Assembly: GCA_902806595.1 (NCBI GenBank)
Contig: CADCXC010000014.1
Coordinates: 124,001 to 188,000 of the forward strand
Direction: 5' to 3'
DNA: 64,000 bases
From: Pyrenopolyporus hunteri
Lineage: Eukaryota; Ascomycota; Sordariomycetes; Xylariales; Hypoxylaceae
Below are positions 35,914 through 48,153 of this stretch, piece after piece. The position numbers were made by a program, and so were the translations under genes. Position 1 is the first letter of the stretch. Each line of letters starts with the position of its first letter. Under the pieces are notes generated by a model. The model saw nothing but the letters and a program-made list of their open reading frames with translations. It had not been told where the DNA came from and ran no database searches.

Positions 35914-36397
35914 ATGACCTGGATTTCCAAGCTAACAACAGCCTTCGGGTTGTTACTCCTTGCAGACGCGTAAGATTCTCTTAACTTTTCAGGACTTGGA
36001 GAACTCCAAGCTCACGATAGTTTGTCTCTATAGCTGCTACTCCGCTTACGAGCACTCTGCTCTTCAAACCCATCGGGCCGCGTCACTCTCTTCCTTGACG
36101 ACACCGCACAGCAGCCCAGATACTAAGCTACCGATTGATATTACCATCGAAACTATCGTCGCGACCTTCGTCGTCTGCCTAGGTATGGTACTCGGAACCT
36201 CCAAGTTGCGGCCGATCCAATGGCGTGTCTGGGCGGGAAAGATCGAGAGAGAAGGCGAGGCCGGGTTTCTGAGCAGCAGCGGAGAGGTGGAGAAGGACTA
36301 CGTTGGAAACCCGTTCCGTTTATTAGAAAGTCGTCCGGGATTTATCGACATTCGGAAGCAGAGGAAAGAGTTTGCTGAATGGGTCAAAGACAAATAG
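35914..36397 (+). CDS. EMC5: ER membrane protein complex subunit 5 (EMC5/MMGT family)
   Basis: Exons 35914-35969 and 36034-36397 (64-nt intron, join LLLADA-CYSAYEHSAL) give 139 aa. Seen: a first membrane helix (about 3-20), the family signature YSAYEHSALQ, a luminal Ser/Thr loop, LPIDITIETIVATFVVCLGMVLG as second helix (about 52-73) and the cytosolic tail motif RPIQWRVWAGKIEREGEAGF..NPFRLLESRPGFIDIRKQRKEFAEWV. EMC5 is part of the EMC core, which inserts tail-anchored and multi-pass proteins into the ER membrane. The family is also named membrane magnesium transporter, an older proposal. Length is normal. Confidence 0.93.
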
Positions 36398-36994
36398 GCG
36401 CCAAGTTAAAGCGAGAAGACATATAAGAATATAGGTAGCCTCAGGTCGGCTATAAACCACTGCTACTCCGAGGGGAATGGATAGGCCGGAGATACGTGCT
36501 GCAAGATCCCCATCCACCTAAGGATCACCTTGGCTTTCGCGGCCCGCTTGAGAGGCATATGCAATGACAGAATAAGATTATTCCACGCACATCTCTACCC
36601 TAGTGAGGGCTCTGGAAGGCCTCGAATGCGCGAATACTACATGTGCATAGAAGCCTATACCTACCTAGGTAAGTACCTACCTAGGCGTGTGCTCTAAGTC
36701 GAGGACGTTACTGCCCCGACACCCTCGATTAGATCACATGGAAGTAGCGGGAGTGTTTCCTATACTATCTAGGTACCTATGTAAGGAAATAGCCCTTTCC
36801 CCTTACTCAAGGGGTCCCTTCCGTGTTAACTGCTGTAGCAGACATTTAAATAATTCTTAATTCTCGGATTGACGGCACCATGTAACTTAACCAACTACCC
36901 GCCTAACAGTCATCCTCCTTATATACGCCTCTTACTCTGAGGTGTCCGCGTCTTGTTCTAGAGAGCCGCCCGACTAAGCAGTCAGGGACATACT
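36398..36994. other. Intergenic region before MSH5
   Basis: 600 bp; includes TACCTACCTAGGTAAGTACCTACCTAGG-like repeats at about 36659-36685 (listed in pieces). No gene. Confidence 0.55.
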
Positions 36995-39900
36995 ATGGCG
37001 TCTAGTCAAAGATTTCAAACCCCGTCTAGGGCGCCGTCTACGCAATCAGCCAATACTCGGCTCTTCAGCCAGTCTAGCTCGTTGTTCGTTGCTTCAAATA
37101 CGAATGACCGCGTCTTCTCAACCCCTAATCAACGACAAAGGCACGCCCCCAGCTCCTCAAATAAGAGGTCGAGAGGTAAACTAAGAGGAGTGTCAAGCCA
37201 TGCGAGTGTAACGTCGAGAACTTCAACGCAACCCTATCAATCTTCCCCTCAGCTCCCAGCTCAACCTCGAAGACAGAGACTGTCCCTACGTCCGTCATCC
37301 AGTCGGGCGGCGTCAGATAGTTCAAGCAGTCGACCTGAAGGACGCGATGGCTCGCACACTGACGATGTGTTATCCGACCAAGACGCAGACGCTTTAAGCG
37401 AAATCATTATGGCAATCGATATGAGAGATAACGGGAACCTCGGTTGCGCCTATTATATCGCTATCGACGGGGCCTTGTTCCTTCTTGAAGACGTAGCCAT
37501 GTCGGGAATAGATCTAGTCGAGACGCTTCTTCTCCATGTAAACCCCACCACCGTACTCATATCAGCGAGAGCTCCCGAAGCACTAGCAGACTATCTTGCT
37601 AGGAGAGCCCAGAGGGTCGATGGGAACCGAGGTAGGTTCGGGGTTTCTTGCGTAAGGTGCGACAAGGACCGCTAATAGACCTCGTAGATGAGCCACAGAG
37701 TGCATATATCTTAAGAAATCTCAACTCTGCCGACTTTCGCTATGACGCTGGTAAAGGGAAACTATTGTCGTTGAATCTCGAAACCCCTGGTCATCAGAGT
37801 GTGCTTTACACATCCGTCCTTGACGATGCAGTCGACGAGATGGATAACACTGGGGCGCAAGGAAGCTCCAAGCAGAGTCGTCTGATACACCTCGGGACTT
37901 CGATTAACCTTGATAGCCGATTAACGGTCAGATTTAAAGTTCTAATTATATTCTTTCATCTTTCTAACGAGTGGTAGATCGGCTGCGCCGGTGCGGTACT
38001 CGGCGATCTTCAAAGGAGGAAAACCATTCATTACCTCCCAAATGATCCTGATGCCCTAGTAGCGTTCAGGATCCGCTCAGTCGAGATGTTCGCTTTATTT
38101 GACTCTATGTTTGTCAATGCCGACACCTTAGTGTCCCTTCAGATTCTACAGTCCGAGTATCATCCAAATAGTCATTTCAGGGGTCCTAGTAACTCTTCGT
38201 CTGGGGCCAAGGAAAGTCTCTCTGTCTACGGACTCTTCCAGCACCTAGCCCGCACTCCCCAGGGCAAATCAAAGCTTCGCCAGATCTTCTTACGACCGAG
38301 TACTGACATTGACTTAATCCGCACTCGCCAAAAGACCATATCCTTTTTACTACGCCCAGGGAATGCTGATGCTCTCGTGCAGCTAAGCAATGAGCTTAAG
38401 AAGATAAAAAACATGAAATCAATAATAGCACTCCTGGAAAAGGGAGTCGATATCCCCGGCCGTAAGATATCTATAGCGAACAATGTTTGGGCTTCCCTAC
38501 AACGATTTGCTGCTTATAGCCTACGTCTTAGGGACTCTCTCCAAACCCTACCCGGGTCAGAGGAGGTTGAGATTATTAGAAAGGTGAGGCAATCGCCGAA
38601 TCTGACATATAATTCTAATATGAATTTAGGTTGTCAATACAATCCAACCCCTTGCCCTCTGCCAAGTTGGCGAACTTATTAGCCAGACAATTGATTTTGA
38701 GCAGTCCGTTGAACGCGGAAGGACTGCTGTTAGCCAAGGTGTGGACGCCGATCTAGATGAGTTGAAACACAGCTACGACGGCATGGAAAACTTCTTGACA
38801 AACGTTATAGCGAAGTTGCGAGGTGAGCTGCCTGAATGGGCGAGGAAATATGTGCAAAACTGCATATTCTTTCCGCAGCTAGGTTTCCTGACGGTAGTTT
38901 TACTCAACCCGGAAACAGGGAAAGGCAACTACAACGGCGAAGGTATGGACGACATCTGGGAGCGAATGTTCGTAGCCGAAGGCTGCGTATACTATAAGAA
39001 TCGACAGATGAAGGAGATGGATGAACATTTCGGAGATGCATATTGCATGATAATTGGTATGCTCCTGATAATCCGCAACTAACATTCGAATGACTTACTC
39101 ACCCCCCTCAGATCGGGAGATTGAGATAATCCATGAGCTCGCAGTGAAGACTCTAGCGCAGCGGGATGCCATCATTGCGGCGTCCGACGTCCTCGGCGAG
39201 CTTGATAGCTTGTTTGCGCTAGCAATCGGATGTGGGCAGTATAACTGGGTTGCGCCCAAGATGACAACCAAGAATATCATACACATTGAAGGCGGACGAC
39301 ATCCCTTGCAAGAATTAGTAGTGCCGTCCTTCATCGCAAACGACTGTTTCCTGGCTAGTGGGCCAGGGGAACAGGGCGATGAGGTTGAAGATGAAAATCT
39401 GACGGAGGCTGAGCGAGACTCAATAGAGCATCCTAGCACGCTTGTACTAACGGGTCCGAATCACTCTGGTAAAAGCGTGTATCTCAAGCAAGTCGCCCTC
39501 GTTGTGTATCTGGCACATATTGGCTGCTTTGTGCCAGCCGAGCGGGCCCGGATCGGAATCACTGATCGTATCCTCACACGTATTGCTACGCGCGAAAGCG
39601 TAACACGGAATGAAAGCGCATTCTCCATCGACCTACGTCAAGTGGCCTTTGCGATGAACTTCGCAACACGCAGGAGCCTAGTACTAGTAGACGAGTTCGG
39701 CAAAGGTACCAATAGCCTAGATGGTGCTGGCCTAGTTGCAGCAGTGCTGGACCACTTTACTTCCCTCGGCCCCGAGAGGCCCAAGGTCCTAGCGGCTACG
39801 CATTTTCATGAAATTTTCGAAAGCGAATTTCTGGTAGAAACCCCGGAGTTGGCCTTCGGACATATGGAGGTCCGGGTAGACCTCGATGCTCCGACTAGGG

Positions 39901-40259
39901 AGGACCAGGTTACATATCTTTTCCAGCTAGTTCCAGGCCGAAGTATATCAAGCTTTGGCAGTCGTTGCGCGGCTATGAATGGTATCGACCAAGCCGTAGT
40001 GGATAGAGCCGAATCTATCATGATGATGCTCGTCCGGAATGAAGACCTCGAAGTGGTCTGTTCTAGATTGTCGGACGCGGAGATGCAGAAGCTTGAGGAG
40101 GCCGAAGCTGTCGCACGAGCCTTCCTTGAACAAGATATTAAAGCGCCATCTAAACAGGGAAAGGGGGCCTCAGGGGCCTCAGGGGCTGGTGGGTTCTATC
40201 GGGAGATTTTAGAGCGGGTATTGCCGCGTGATGAGTCGAGTGTCAAACTCTCCAGCTAA
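36995..40259 (+). CDS. MSH5: MutS homolog 5, meiotic crossover factor
   Basis: Five exons, 36995-37631, 37679-37926, 37978-38583, 38630-39056 and 39112-40259, give 1021 aa; introns are only 46-55 nt. Seen: a long Ser/Arg-rich N-terminus (about 130 aa, probably disordered), then the Msh5-type start IIMAIDMRDNGNLGCAYYIA, a lever/clamp region (IGCAGAVLGDLQRRKT, FQHLARTPQGKSKLRQIFLRP), Walker A GPNHSGKS (754-761), the RESVTRNESAFSIDLRQV segment, Walker B VLVDEFGKGT (830-839) and the ATHFHEIFES loop. Msh5 works with Msh4 as a clamp that stabilises recombination intermediates for crossovers; it lacks the mismatch-binding domain I of other MutS proteins, as here. The second intron has an unusual GTCAGA donor. 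I chose MSH5 over MSH4 because of the N-terminal motif and the SGKSVYLKQ form of Walker A. Confidence 0.95.
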
Positions 40260-41348
40260 CTCGGCTATCCCTTACTATATCTATGCTAGAAGTACGAGCG
40301 AGTCGTCTTCGCTAAGAATCTACTATGGCTGGCTACTTAGCTGACCATCTGACTACCTATAGCTATCATGTCAGCCTAGACGAATATGGATCACTATATC
40401 ACACAAGCCCCTAGGCGCTCAGGGCTCTCGTGATGCTTGAAATGAACACTAATGGCCACCTCCTTAACTTAAGCATTGACCTAGGCGAAGTTAATTCAAC
40501 ATAATATCGGACATCTTGAAGTACGTGTTGAGATTTCGAACCACCTCGTTGAGATACGTCCCACAAACTTTCCATGGTTCTTATACGTCGTAGAATAAAG
40601 ACGGTAATGCCTTGTACTTGTATCTTATACCTAATACTCGATTCACGGAAACCCGCAAATTACGTACCTATATTCAAGGTGGTAACTACATATAGGTGTC
40701 TAAGGCGTACAGTCCACTCAAATCTAACTAGAGCCTTAAAAGGGGTGATAGGGAGAGGCCGACCTCCGGGTCTGACTACCTACATATGTTGGGCCGAAAG
40801 TTTCACCGCCGAGGTCCCATAGAGACCAAAAGATAACACCGCAGCGCTGTTCCAAGGAAGCTGGTCATTCGCGATTGCCCCTATACCGGGTTCTACCCCA
40901 GGTCCTTAGACGTATTCACATCGCTACGTAAGTGATTCGAGAGTTAGATATTTTGACATCGTAGTTGCACAATCATATGGAAAGGGAATCAAGGGGCCTC
41001 GAAAAAACGAGTTTTTGAATTTTTTCCCACTACCAAAAACGTGGCATGGACATCCTCGCACCAGGGGCCCGTCGCCACATAGCACACGCAGCACGGATCG
41101 CAAACAAACAACCCTTTCTTGTCCTGCATTCATTTGTCTGCTTGCTTGCTACCTTGCTTCCTTCACCAGCGCACTCGTGCGACTCGGTGGCACCACGCAG
41201 CTCAGGCCTAGCACAGCACAGCAACCGTCGAGTCTGCGGCTTCTATTTCCTCCAGGGTATTATTATTATACAACCACGTCGCAATACATACAATTAGAAT
41301 GATACGATCCCACGGCCCAGCCCTTATCCCAGAAGGGGGCGGTGGCTA
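40260..41348. other. Convergent intergenic region
   Basis: 1.1 kb between MSH5 and the CFEM gene stop codons. Frames at 41015-41302 are unsupported. Nothing else seen. Confidence 0.5.
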
Positions 41349-42086
41349 TCACCAGCTGAAGGCCATGGCGGCGCCTACGGCCAGCACGGCGGCGAGCATA
41401 GAGGCCCTGCTAGTCGTGGCGGAACCCTCCTCCGTAGACTTGCCGCCGGAGGTGCTGCCGGATCCCTGAGTGGTTTGCTCGCTCGACGTGGAGTCCTCGT
41501 TGGTGGAACCGGAGGTGCCAGTAGGCGTGCTAGCCACGGCGGACGTAAGCGTGGAGGGTGCGACAAGAAGGGAGTTGGAAGCGGTCGGGGCATCGGTGAC
41601 GACCGCGGTAGTGTCTGATAACACGACGCTCTGAGTGCCGGAAGCCGCCGGCGCTGAGGCAGACGTGCTAGGCCCATCGATCTTGTGGGGGGCGCCGACA
41701 CTCGAGAAGGAGGATGGCTGCTCCTTGGGTTCGCTGGTGGAGCTGGGCTGCGAGTCGCCGGAAGACGAGCCAGTATCGAAGCCGGCCTTCTTCTCCGCGT
41801 CCTGGATGGCAGACTTGGGGATGTCACAGTTAGACTGAATGGGGCCAATCAGGTCCCCGAACTTGGTGTCCGACGTGCACCATTGGTTCATGCATATGAC
41901 GACGTCCGACAGGAAGTTGCCGCTAGCCTTCTTGCACATACAGTCGACATCGGTGGGAGGGCATCCCGACTGTCGGAGGCAGCTCGTTATGCAGGTCGGA
42001 AACTGCTCGGCGGCCTGCACATGCTGTGCGACGGAGCCCAAGAGGGCGGCGTACAGGAAAACGGAATACTGCTGTTTCGCGACCAT
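41349..42086 (-). CDS. GPI-anchored CFEM-domain protein
   Basis: Single exon, 245 aa, ATG at 42086. Seen: a signal peptide (about 1-26, ..GSVAQHVQA) and a CFEM domain with eight cysteines (C32, C36, C42, C49, C51, C65, C70, C87) starting FPTCITSC. It has the DxxCxC core TDVDCMC, in which D46 is at the position of the heme-iron-binding aspartate of Candida Csa2/Rbt5-type proteins. A long Ser/Thr-rich stalk and a hydrophobic GPI signal (ASMLAAVLAVGAAMAFSW) follow. CFEM proteins sit in the membrane or wall and serve in heme or iron capture, wall structure or, in some pathogens, host interaction; which applies here cannot be told from sequence. Confidence 0.93.
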   Translation of the reverse strand: MVAKQQYSVFLYAALLGSVAQHVQAAEQFPTCITSCLRQSGCPPTDVDCMCKKASGNFLSDVVICMNQWCTSDTKFGDLIGPIQSNCDIPKSAIQDAEKKAGFDTGSSSGDSQPSSTSEPKEQPSSFSSVGAPHKIDGPSTSASAPAASGTQSVVLSDTTAVVTDAPTASNSLLVAPSTLTSAVASTPTGTSGSTNEDSTSSEQTTQGSGSTSGGKSTEEGSATTSRASMLAAVLAVGAAMAFSW

Positions 42087-42689
42087 TTTTGCTTTTGCCG
42101 AACGAGGGAATGAGTGACGATGTCTCGTAGAGAGCGAGATTATAGATATAATTGTAAAAAATGAGTGTGATGCTGAGAATGAACGGACGGTCGAGAAGGG
42201 AATGCCTTCAAGATATCAGGTCTATGCTGGATATGTTGGAATGCAACGAATGAATGGAAGAGCGCGACGCTGAAGTAAAAGAAGGGCAACATGAAGCTCG
42301 ATAATAACGCGGGACTTCGTGAAGTTTGTATGTAAAGGGCTTGGCGACGATGCCGCGGTGGGAAAAAAAGAGATTGCCGGGGTCATCCCCTTCACGGGTG
42401 AATGGTGTGAAACATCGTGGTCTAGGATTATCAGTCTGCCAGATGATAATCTCAGTCGGTTTTGGGGTCCGCCTTTAGGCGATCTTTAATTACTCGGTTT
42501 GCTATGAGCCAATCCAGGGGACGCGGACGTCACAAGCTGCCTCTTTTGATTGCAGCGCCGAGCCCGACCAACCAGGGCGCCATCCACCGTTGGCTAGGAT
42601 AAGACGGCTAGCCGAACATGAGTGGACCATCTAGAGAGGATCTCTGGGGTAATCATCATTTTATTTTATTTTATTTCATTTTTCCCCCC
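42087..42689. other. Intergenic region upstream of the CFEM gene
   Basis: 600 bp between two minus-strand genes. It has a TTTTA microsatellite at about 42658-42680 near the GNAT 3' end. No gene. Confidence 0.55.
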
Positions 42690-43462
42690 TTATAAAGGGG
42701 AGGGGGGAAGCTTGCGATAATGCATAGAAAGTTCGTCGGAAAAGGAGTTTTTGTGAGGATTAAAGGTCCTCCTGGGACCTTCGGGGTTGGCCACAAAACC
42801 GCAACTCTCGTAAAACGACATCGCAGCACCATTCGATGTGTACACGACGAGGCTCAGCTCGAGCTGTCTGCCTTGCTGCCTCGCATAATCGACAGCATGT
42901 TTTGTGGCGGTTTCAACCAGTACTTTCGCAATACCTTGACGTCGCGCTTCTGGTACCGTGTATAGACCACTAATCTGGAAAGCCAATGGTGAGGCCTCAG
43001 CGCGACTCGGGTGCTGATCGCTGGCGTCCCTCATTTCGGCACGAGTTTGGAAAGGATTGCTCGCTGGGTCCCGGTTCGGCATCGGTCCAATTAATGACGT
43101 AGAGGAGAGGACTTTTCCATCGTGTGGACGCACAGCCACAAATGTCTTTACAAGAGGATTCCTGATGCGGCTAAGCCAGTCGTCTTCTATAAAGTTGATT
43201 TCTCTCTTATACGTCGAGCCGAAAGCTATTGGTATGAGGTGGCGGAGCCCGTACGGGTCAGTCAGTTATCAGATTTCAGGATAGCCATCATCGTAAGACT
43301 TTGACGGATATGACTGAACTAAGTATGTGTGTTGGTGAACCTACCATCGGGATCCTGTTCTAAGGCGGCCAGCCTGAACGGCCTATAGTGGTCGAGGTAG
43401 AAGCGACAGCCTTCATCATCCGATGAGAGGAGCTCCATCTTCCATTCGGCGAGTCCAGACAT
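42690..43462 (-). CDS. GNAT-family N-acetyltransferase
   Basis: Exons 43462-43345 and 43225-42690 (119-nt intron, join EQDPD-AFGSTYKREINF) give 217 aa. Seen: an N-terminal strand-helix with FYLDHYRPFRLAALEQDP, as in GNATs that start with a substrate-binding helix; a central region FVAVRPHDGKVLSS; then motif A, ISGLYTVPEARRQGIAKVLVETA, with the acetyl-CoA loop RRQGIA (134-139), and motif B VVYTSNGAAMSFYESCGFV. The protein transfers an acetyl group from acetyl-CoA to an amine. Fungal relatives of this type are uncharacterised small-molecule or protein acetyltransferases and I cannot name the substrate. No signal peptide. Confidence 0.9.
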
Positions 43463-44449
43463 GTTGGTACGACGCGCAGTGGCGTTTGTAATAGAAAAGC
43501 GGTGACTGGCCTCGGGGAGAACTGACCGGCACCGATGGGTAGTTTGAGCCACCCGCTGTCCCCCGCCGCCCTTCGTTGTAGATCTTCGCCGAGGAGGCGT
43601 CCTATAGGCGTGAATTGCGAAGAACACCTTATATATATATACTGACTGGGACTTTACCGTTATATATGCCCACATAGCTAAGGAGTAGCAAATGCGATAT
43701 AATGGAATATATATATATAAAGAGAGGTATATATAAGATATGGTAAAGATGTGAGTCACACTTTTATTCATTATTTACCGTTGTTTAATGAAGGAATTGG
43801 CTTAGCTTCTCTCCTCGGATGGTCTCAAGTTGTAAGCACAAGACATACAATACGTACATGTAGCTTAGGGCCTAGGCAGGTACGCTACACTCAACTCCAC
43901 TCCACACCACATGTGTATATACTCGTACGTGTACTTGTATGCGTTAGACGCTTTACGGCTGTCACTTGTGATGGAATACATGCATGTACATGTGCTATAG
44001 TAGCACGCACTTGCCTAAAGGTAGGCTGCATGTTTTAGGAGGCGCAGGAGGCATGTACATGTAGGCAGATGGCATCGAATCCAGTTCGGCGGTTAATAAC
44101 CTAAACCTTATGGGACTACCCGCGACGCTACCAGCCCAGCCATTGGCCATCACCTGTTCCTCCCCCACCCCCCGCCCGGACACGGTTCACGTCGCCTGCT
44201 CAACCGATCCTTGCATGTGAGATGTGAGGAACCACATACACCTTGGTCAGGCGTCCGGAGCTGAGAGCTACATGCGTGTCGCGGCAAAGCCTGTATTTTG
44301 CATCTGTGTATTTTGCGCCTCCCGTAGCCTCGTCGAACAACCTAATCTTCTTCGCAATTTAATATACTATTTAATACGCTGGCAATGCGATCTCAATCCA
44401 GTCTTCTCTTCTCGTCTTCCTTAGCCACAGTGAATCCCCATCTATCGCG
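43463..44449. other. Divergent GNAT/CorA intergenic region
   Basis: About 990 bp with a TATATA-rich stretch (about 43628-43735) and GTACATGTA-type motifs. No gene. Confidence 0.55.
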
Positions 44450-46501
44450 ATGGCGTCTGTAGATGAGCCAGTTTCAAAGCACGTCGGAGTTATCTTCGAA
44501 GATTTCGACCACAAACAAGTCTTCGAGAAGGCGGAGTTGCACGTGCTAAACAAGCAAAGTAAGAACTTTGTTGTCGAATTCGGACGCGAAAGAGCGAGGA
44601 TTGCTTTTGATTTCGATTTGAACGACGCTAGGAGGCTGCTGCTTGACCGGGACCCCGATCCTGAAGGGGATTACCCTATTCGATGGATGTACGTTGCTGA
44701 GTTCAAACACACATGCACACAGCGGATATACTAATGAGGACTATAGCCACATATGGGATCCCAGCTCACAGAAAGACATCATGAAAGCCATAGGAGACGA
44801 ATATGGATTCTCAAAGAGGTCACTTGGTTTGATGACTACCTCAAGGACCCAACAGGATGAGGCACGGCGACACAAGGATAGGAGGAGGGCCACCATCCCT
44901 TTCCCTCATATCCATGCGCATGGGGACCTGGAAAAGGGCGACGTATTGAACGGTAACAGTTCCATAAAACACCTCCCTTCGGCGGAGGCGAACGATAATC
45001 TTAGCTTGTATCTACAAGTGAAGGATACGGTCAACTACTTCTCCACGGATCAAACCCAGAAAGGCATGCTCTTCCCCTGAAGAGATATCGTTCGCACGTG
45101 CTAACGTTACTTGAACAACAGCATTTTGCATCGGTGCAAATTGGCTCCATAAACGGCCAACGCCAGAACGTAAACACCCTCGGATTAGTATAATACCACC
45201 CAAGCATTGGCAGTGGCTTGCATTATGTAACAATCGTAGGTGCCATCATGACTATTGCAGCACGGACCCCGCCGAACGGCTACTGACGCCTCCAACAGAT
45301 ACGGTTCTGTCGATACACGAGAGGCACTCATTCGAGCCTGTGCCAGAAAAAGAGAATAAGGAAAGATGGCATCAACTTGAATTCGAGTCCATGAGGGCTC
45401 ATACCTTAGATGTCCTGCGACAGCTATCCACTCTAGGGTTCGATCTCTATAAGGCTAACCCGCTCGCTCAAAGCTCGGTCCGGGAGTCGCTCGGAAAATC
45501 TCAGCTAGAGCTAAATAGACAGTCATCCGAAATGTCTCTATTCAGCAATGGCGAAACGGGGAGGCTGGCCGACGAAGGGACAAGCAACCTTTTTTATTAT
45601 TTGTTCGAGGACTATGTCGCAGCGGGCCCCCTCAGGGCTGCGGAAGAGGAACTGAACGAGCTGGTGAGTCGAGCCTTTACGATCTCGAAAGAATATTTAT
45701 TGTTAACCCATCCCTGCATAGACTAGGAAGGTGTTGGAGAGCACGGTAAGTTGAAACTCCAGAGGATAAATGTGGTTGTTGCTAAGTATTACAGCGACGT
45801 AACAAAGTGTCCAAGAACTACGAAGTCGTACCCACGTTGCACTATCTAAGCAAGGACCTCCGGGAGTTTAAGCACCTATTCGAGAATTACAAGAACCTCA
45901 TAACCAAGATCATGGCTGTCGGCAAACCGCAGCCGAACTCTAGGCCAGGCGCAGTATTCTTAACGAACTCGGCCCTTAGCCGTTTCGATAGGTTGAGAGA
46001 TCGACTTCAGTACCTTATGCTGAATACCATCGAAGGATACTTGGAAGAGATAGGAGCGCTAGCAACGACGGTAAGGAATAGAATCCCATCACGTATAGTT
46101 CAGGAACACGGCTAAGTCTTACGCAGCATTTCAACTTGATGCAGCAGCTGGACTCTCAGGCAACGGCGAGGCTCACGAGGAGTGCGACGATGCTAGCCAA
46201 ACTTAGTGTCTTCTTCCTACCGATCAGCTTCATGACGAGCTACTTCTCGGTGCAGATCGAGGACTTGTACGTGTATTGGACGGGGAAAATGTACTGGTAC
46301 GCGTTTGCGGCGATAGCAAGCGGGTCATTTCTGTGCCTGTTTTTCTTCAGTCGACTGCTCATGTTCTTCAGCGACGTATTGGACGATTGGTCGGCCAACA
46401 TAGCGGGATGGTGCAACAGATTCCTCCGAACGCTTCGGTCTATGTTGGGATTCAAACCCAAGAGGAATAATGACGATGACGATGACGATGACGACGAATG
46501 A
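44450..46501 (+). CDS. CorA-like divalent metal transporter, divergent fungal type
   Basis: Seven exons, 44450-44688, 44747-45063, 45122-45235, 45299-45663, a 24-nt exon 45722-45745, 45795-46070 and 46127-46501, give 569 aa. Seen: a long soluble N-terminal region with WIHIWDPSS and CIGANWLHKR..IIPPKHWQWLALCNN, a helical stretch typical of the CorA cytosolic funnel (RKVLESTRRNKVSKNYEVVPTL, LREFKHLFENYK), then two C-terminal membrane helices (LSVFFLPISFMTSYF and YWYAFAAIASGSFLCLFFF) and a poly-aspartate tail. The canonical GMN motif after the first helix is replaced (SYFSVQIEDL). The second intron uses a GC donor. Family proteins carry Mg2+ or other divalent cations; with GMN missing, transport is uncertain. 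A different donor (44953-44954) for intron 2 would drop about 37 residues and is less likely. Confidence 0.87.
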
Positions 46502-48153
46502 GGGAATGAGTTAAGCTGCATGTACTTCTTTTGGGTTGGGGGGCTTCTTTTTTCCTTTAAGCTAGCGGCGTGGGTTGTATTATACCAATGTATATGTTAG
46601 TCACTACTTGAGGTTAAAGGTATATTACCTAGAGTGTTGAAAAGGGTAGGGTGGAGCTTGGTATTGATGTTGGTGTTGATGTTGTAAAGTTTTAGAAATG
46701 TCAAAAGGACTAAGATTCTGAAATATCTCTATTAGAGGTACTTGCAGCTACCTAGGTACATACCTAGGTACCAAGCAGCTGCAAGTGTTTGATTAGGTCT
46801 AAGACGCATACGGAAACCGACAGCACCCGTCCTACTGAAGTTTAAAAGAGGTACCCGACCTATACGATCTGGGTCATTCGTCTTACAGGTATAGTACCAG
46901 CTGATCCAGGTAGTGCTTATCTCACCTGGGGTAGATACTTGCGCAAGTATCTTATATTAGGTATATCGATACCCGTCCTACCTGTCCTATCTCTCCGAAT
47001 GCATAGGTACATAGGTATTCTAGTCTTCGACTAAATTACCTACTTAACATTAATTCCTTCTCCTCGTCTTAAAATTGTTTCTACCCAACGTCCATATTAC
47101 TATGGCCGGCATGGCCTTATGTGCAGCGGTGCTCTATTAGCCTTAGTGGATTTGATAGTTACCTGGTACTAAGCAAAGCTTTGGAGTTGTTGGGGCTGTT
47201 ACTCAAATGTTTTAGCCTTCAACCAAGAGGGGCAACTGGCCTCGTGACTTCCTGGAGTTCTTAGGGAATGACGGAGATGTTGAGTACTACCCGGCCAATT
47301 TCATTTTCTTCCCCTGATTATTTAATTCATTCTTCCTTGAATTCTTTTATGTGATCACCCTCCCTATGCCATACCTTATCATATTTCGATATTCCAATCT
47401 CGATAATATTTACTCAGGTAGTAGCTATGTTCGTAGAGCGTAGTTACCCGATGAAGACAAATGTTGAAAATATTAGAGGTAGTCATGTACCTACCTATAG
47501 TATGTATCACCATATACAAACACCGCTCTGACTTACATGACTTACATGTGTGCGTTCATGTATGTACGTGGTAGTAGGTACGTACGTACGTAGGTACCTC
47601 AGGTAGATAGAAGAGGTCGCCACCTGTTCCCAAGATTCAGGTGCTCTAGGGCTGCAGCTACCCCTGCCGTCCCCTGGTTTTAGTCCGATCAATTAGTTGG
47701 TCCCTGGCCACACGGGTGGGCAGCTGCTGCGGCTGGTAACCGACTTAACCCGTTGATCGCTTCCCTTGCGCATCTTATCACACACACCCTTTTCCTTCTG
47801 CATCTGGACAGTAATGACGTTTTGTCACTCGTTGGGACGTACGTCAATCGTTTAAAACGCCTCGACCGCCGCCTATTTGTCCTGCGCTTAAGCGTTTGAT
47901 TGTTGTTGCTAGATTACATACCTGTTTAGATTATTACCCTTGCGACACATCCACAATCAACGTTTCCCTCTTACACTTGGCGGTGAACTTTCTTTTTTTT
48001 TTTTCTTAATCTTTTTTCCCATTTATCGAAATACAACTACGAGGCGTAGAAGAAAAAGGAAAAACCCCCGAATTCTCGACTCTCTCTCTCACCTTCATGT
48101 AGTGCCCCTAAAGAGAAGCAACGAATAATCGACAGCCCAACCACTCGTACAAT
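46502..48153. other. Intergenic region between CorA-like gene and ethanolamine kinase
   Basis: 1.65 kb with a hairpin (46740-46786), many TAGGTACC/CGTACGTACG motifs (46980-47010, 47550-47605) and a T-run at about 47991-48005 in the presumed kinase 5' UTR. No gene. Confidence 0.55.
46740..46786. repeat. Inverted repeat with 10-bp arms enclosing two CCTAGG palindromes
   Basis: Arms ACTTGCAGCT (46740-46749) and AGCTGCAAGT (46777-46786) flank a 27-nt loop containing ACCTAGGTAC twice. It lies 240 bp after the CorA-like stop. Confidence 0.8.

Noticed and set aside
42690..43462. Idea that the GNAT gene is a beta-lysine N-acetyltransferase partnering the lysine aminomutase, as in ablA/ablB pairs
   Set aside because: The genes are 30 kb apart with many unrelated genes between, and nothing in the GNAT sequence points to beta-lysine.
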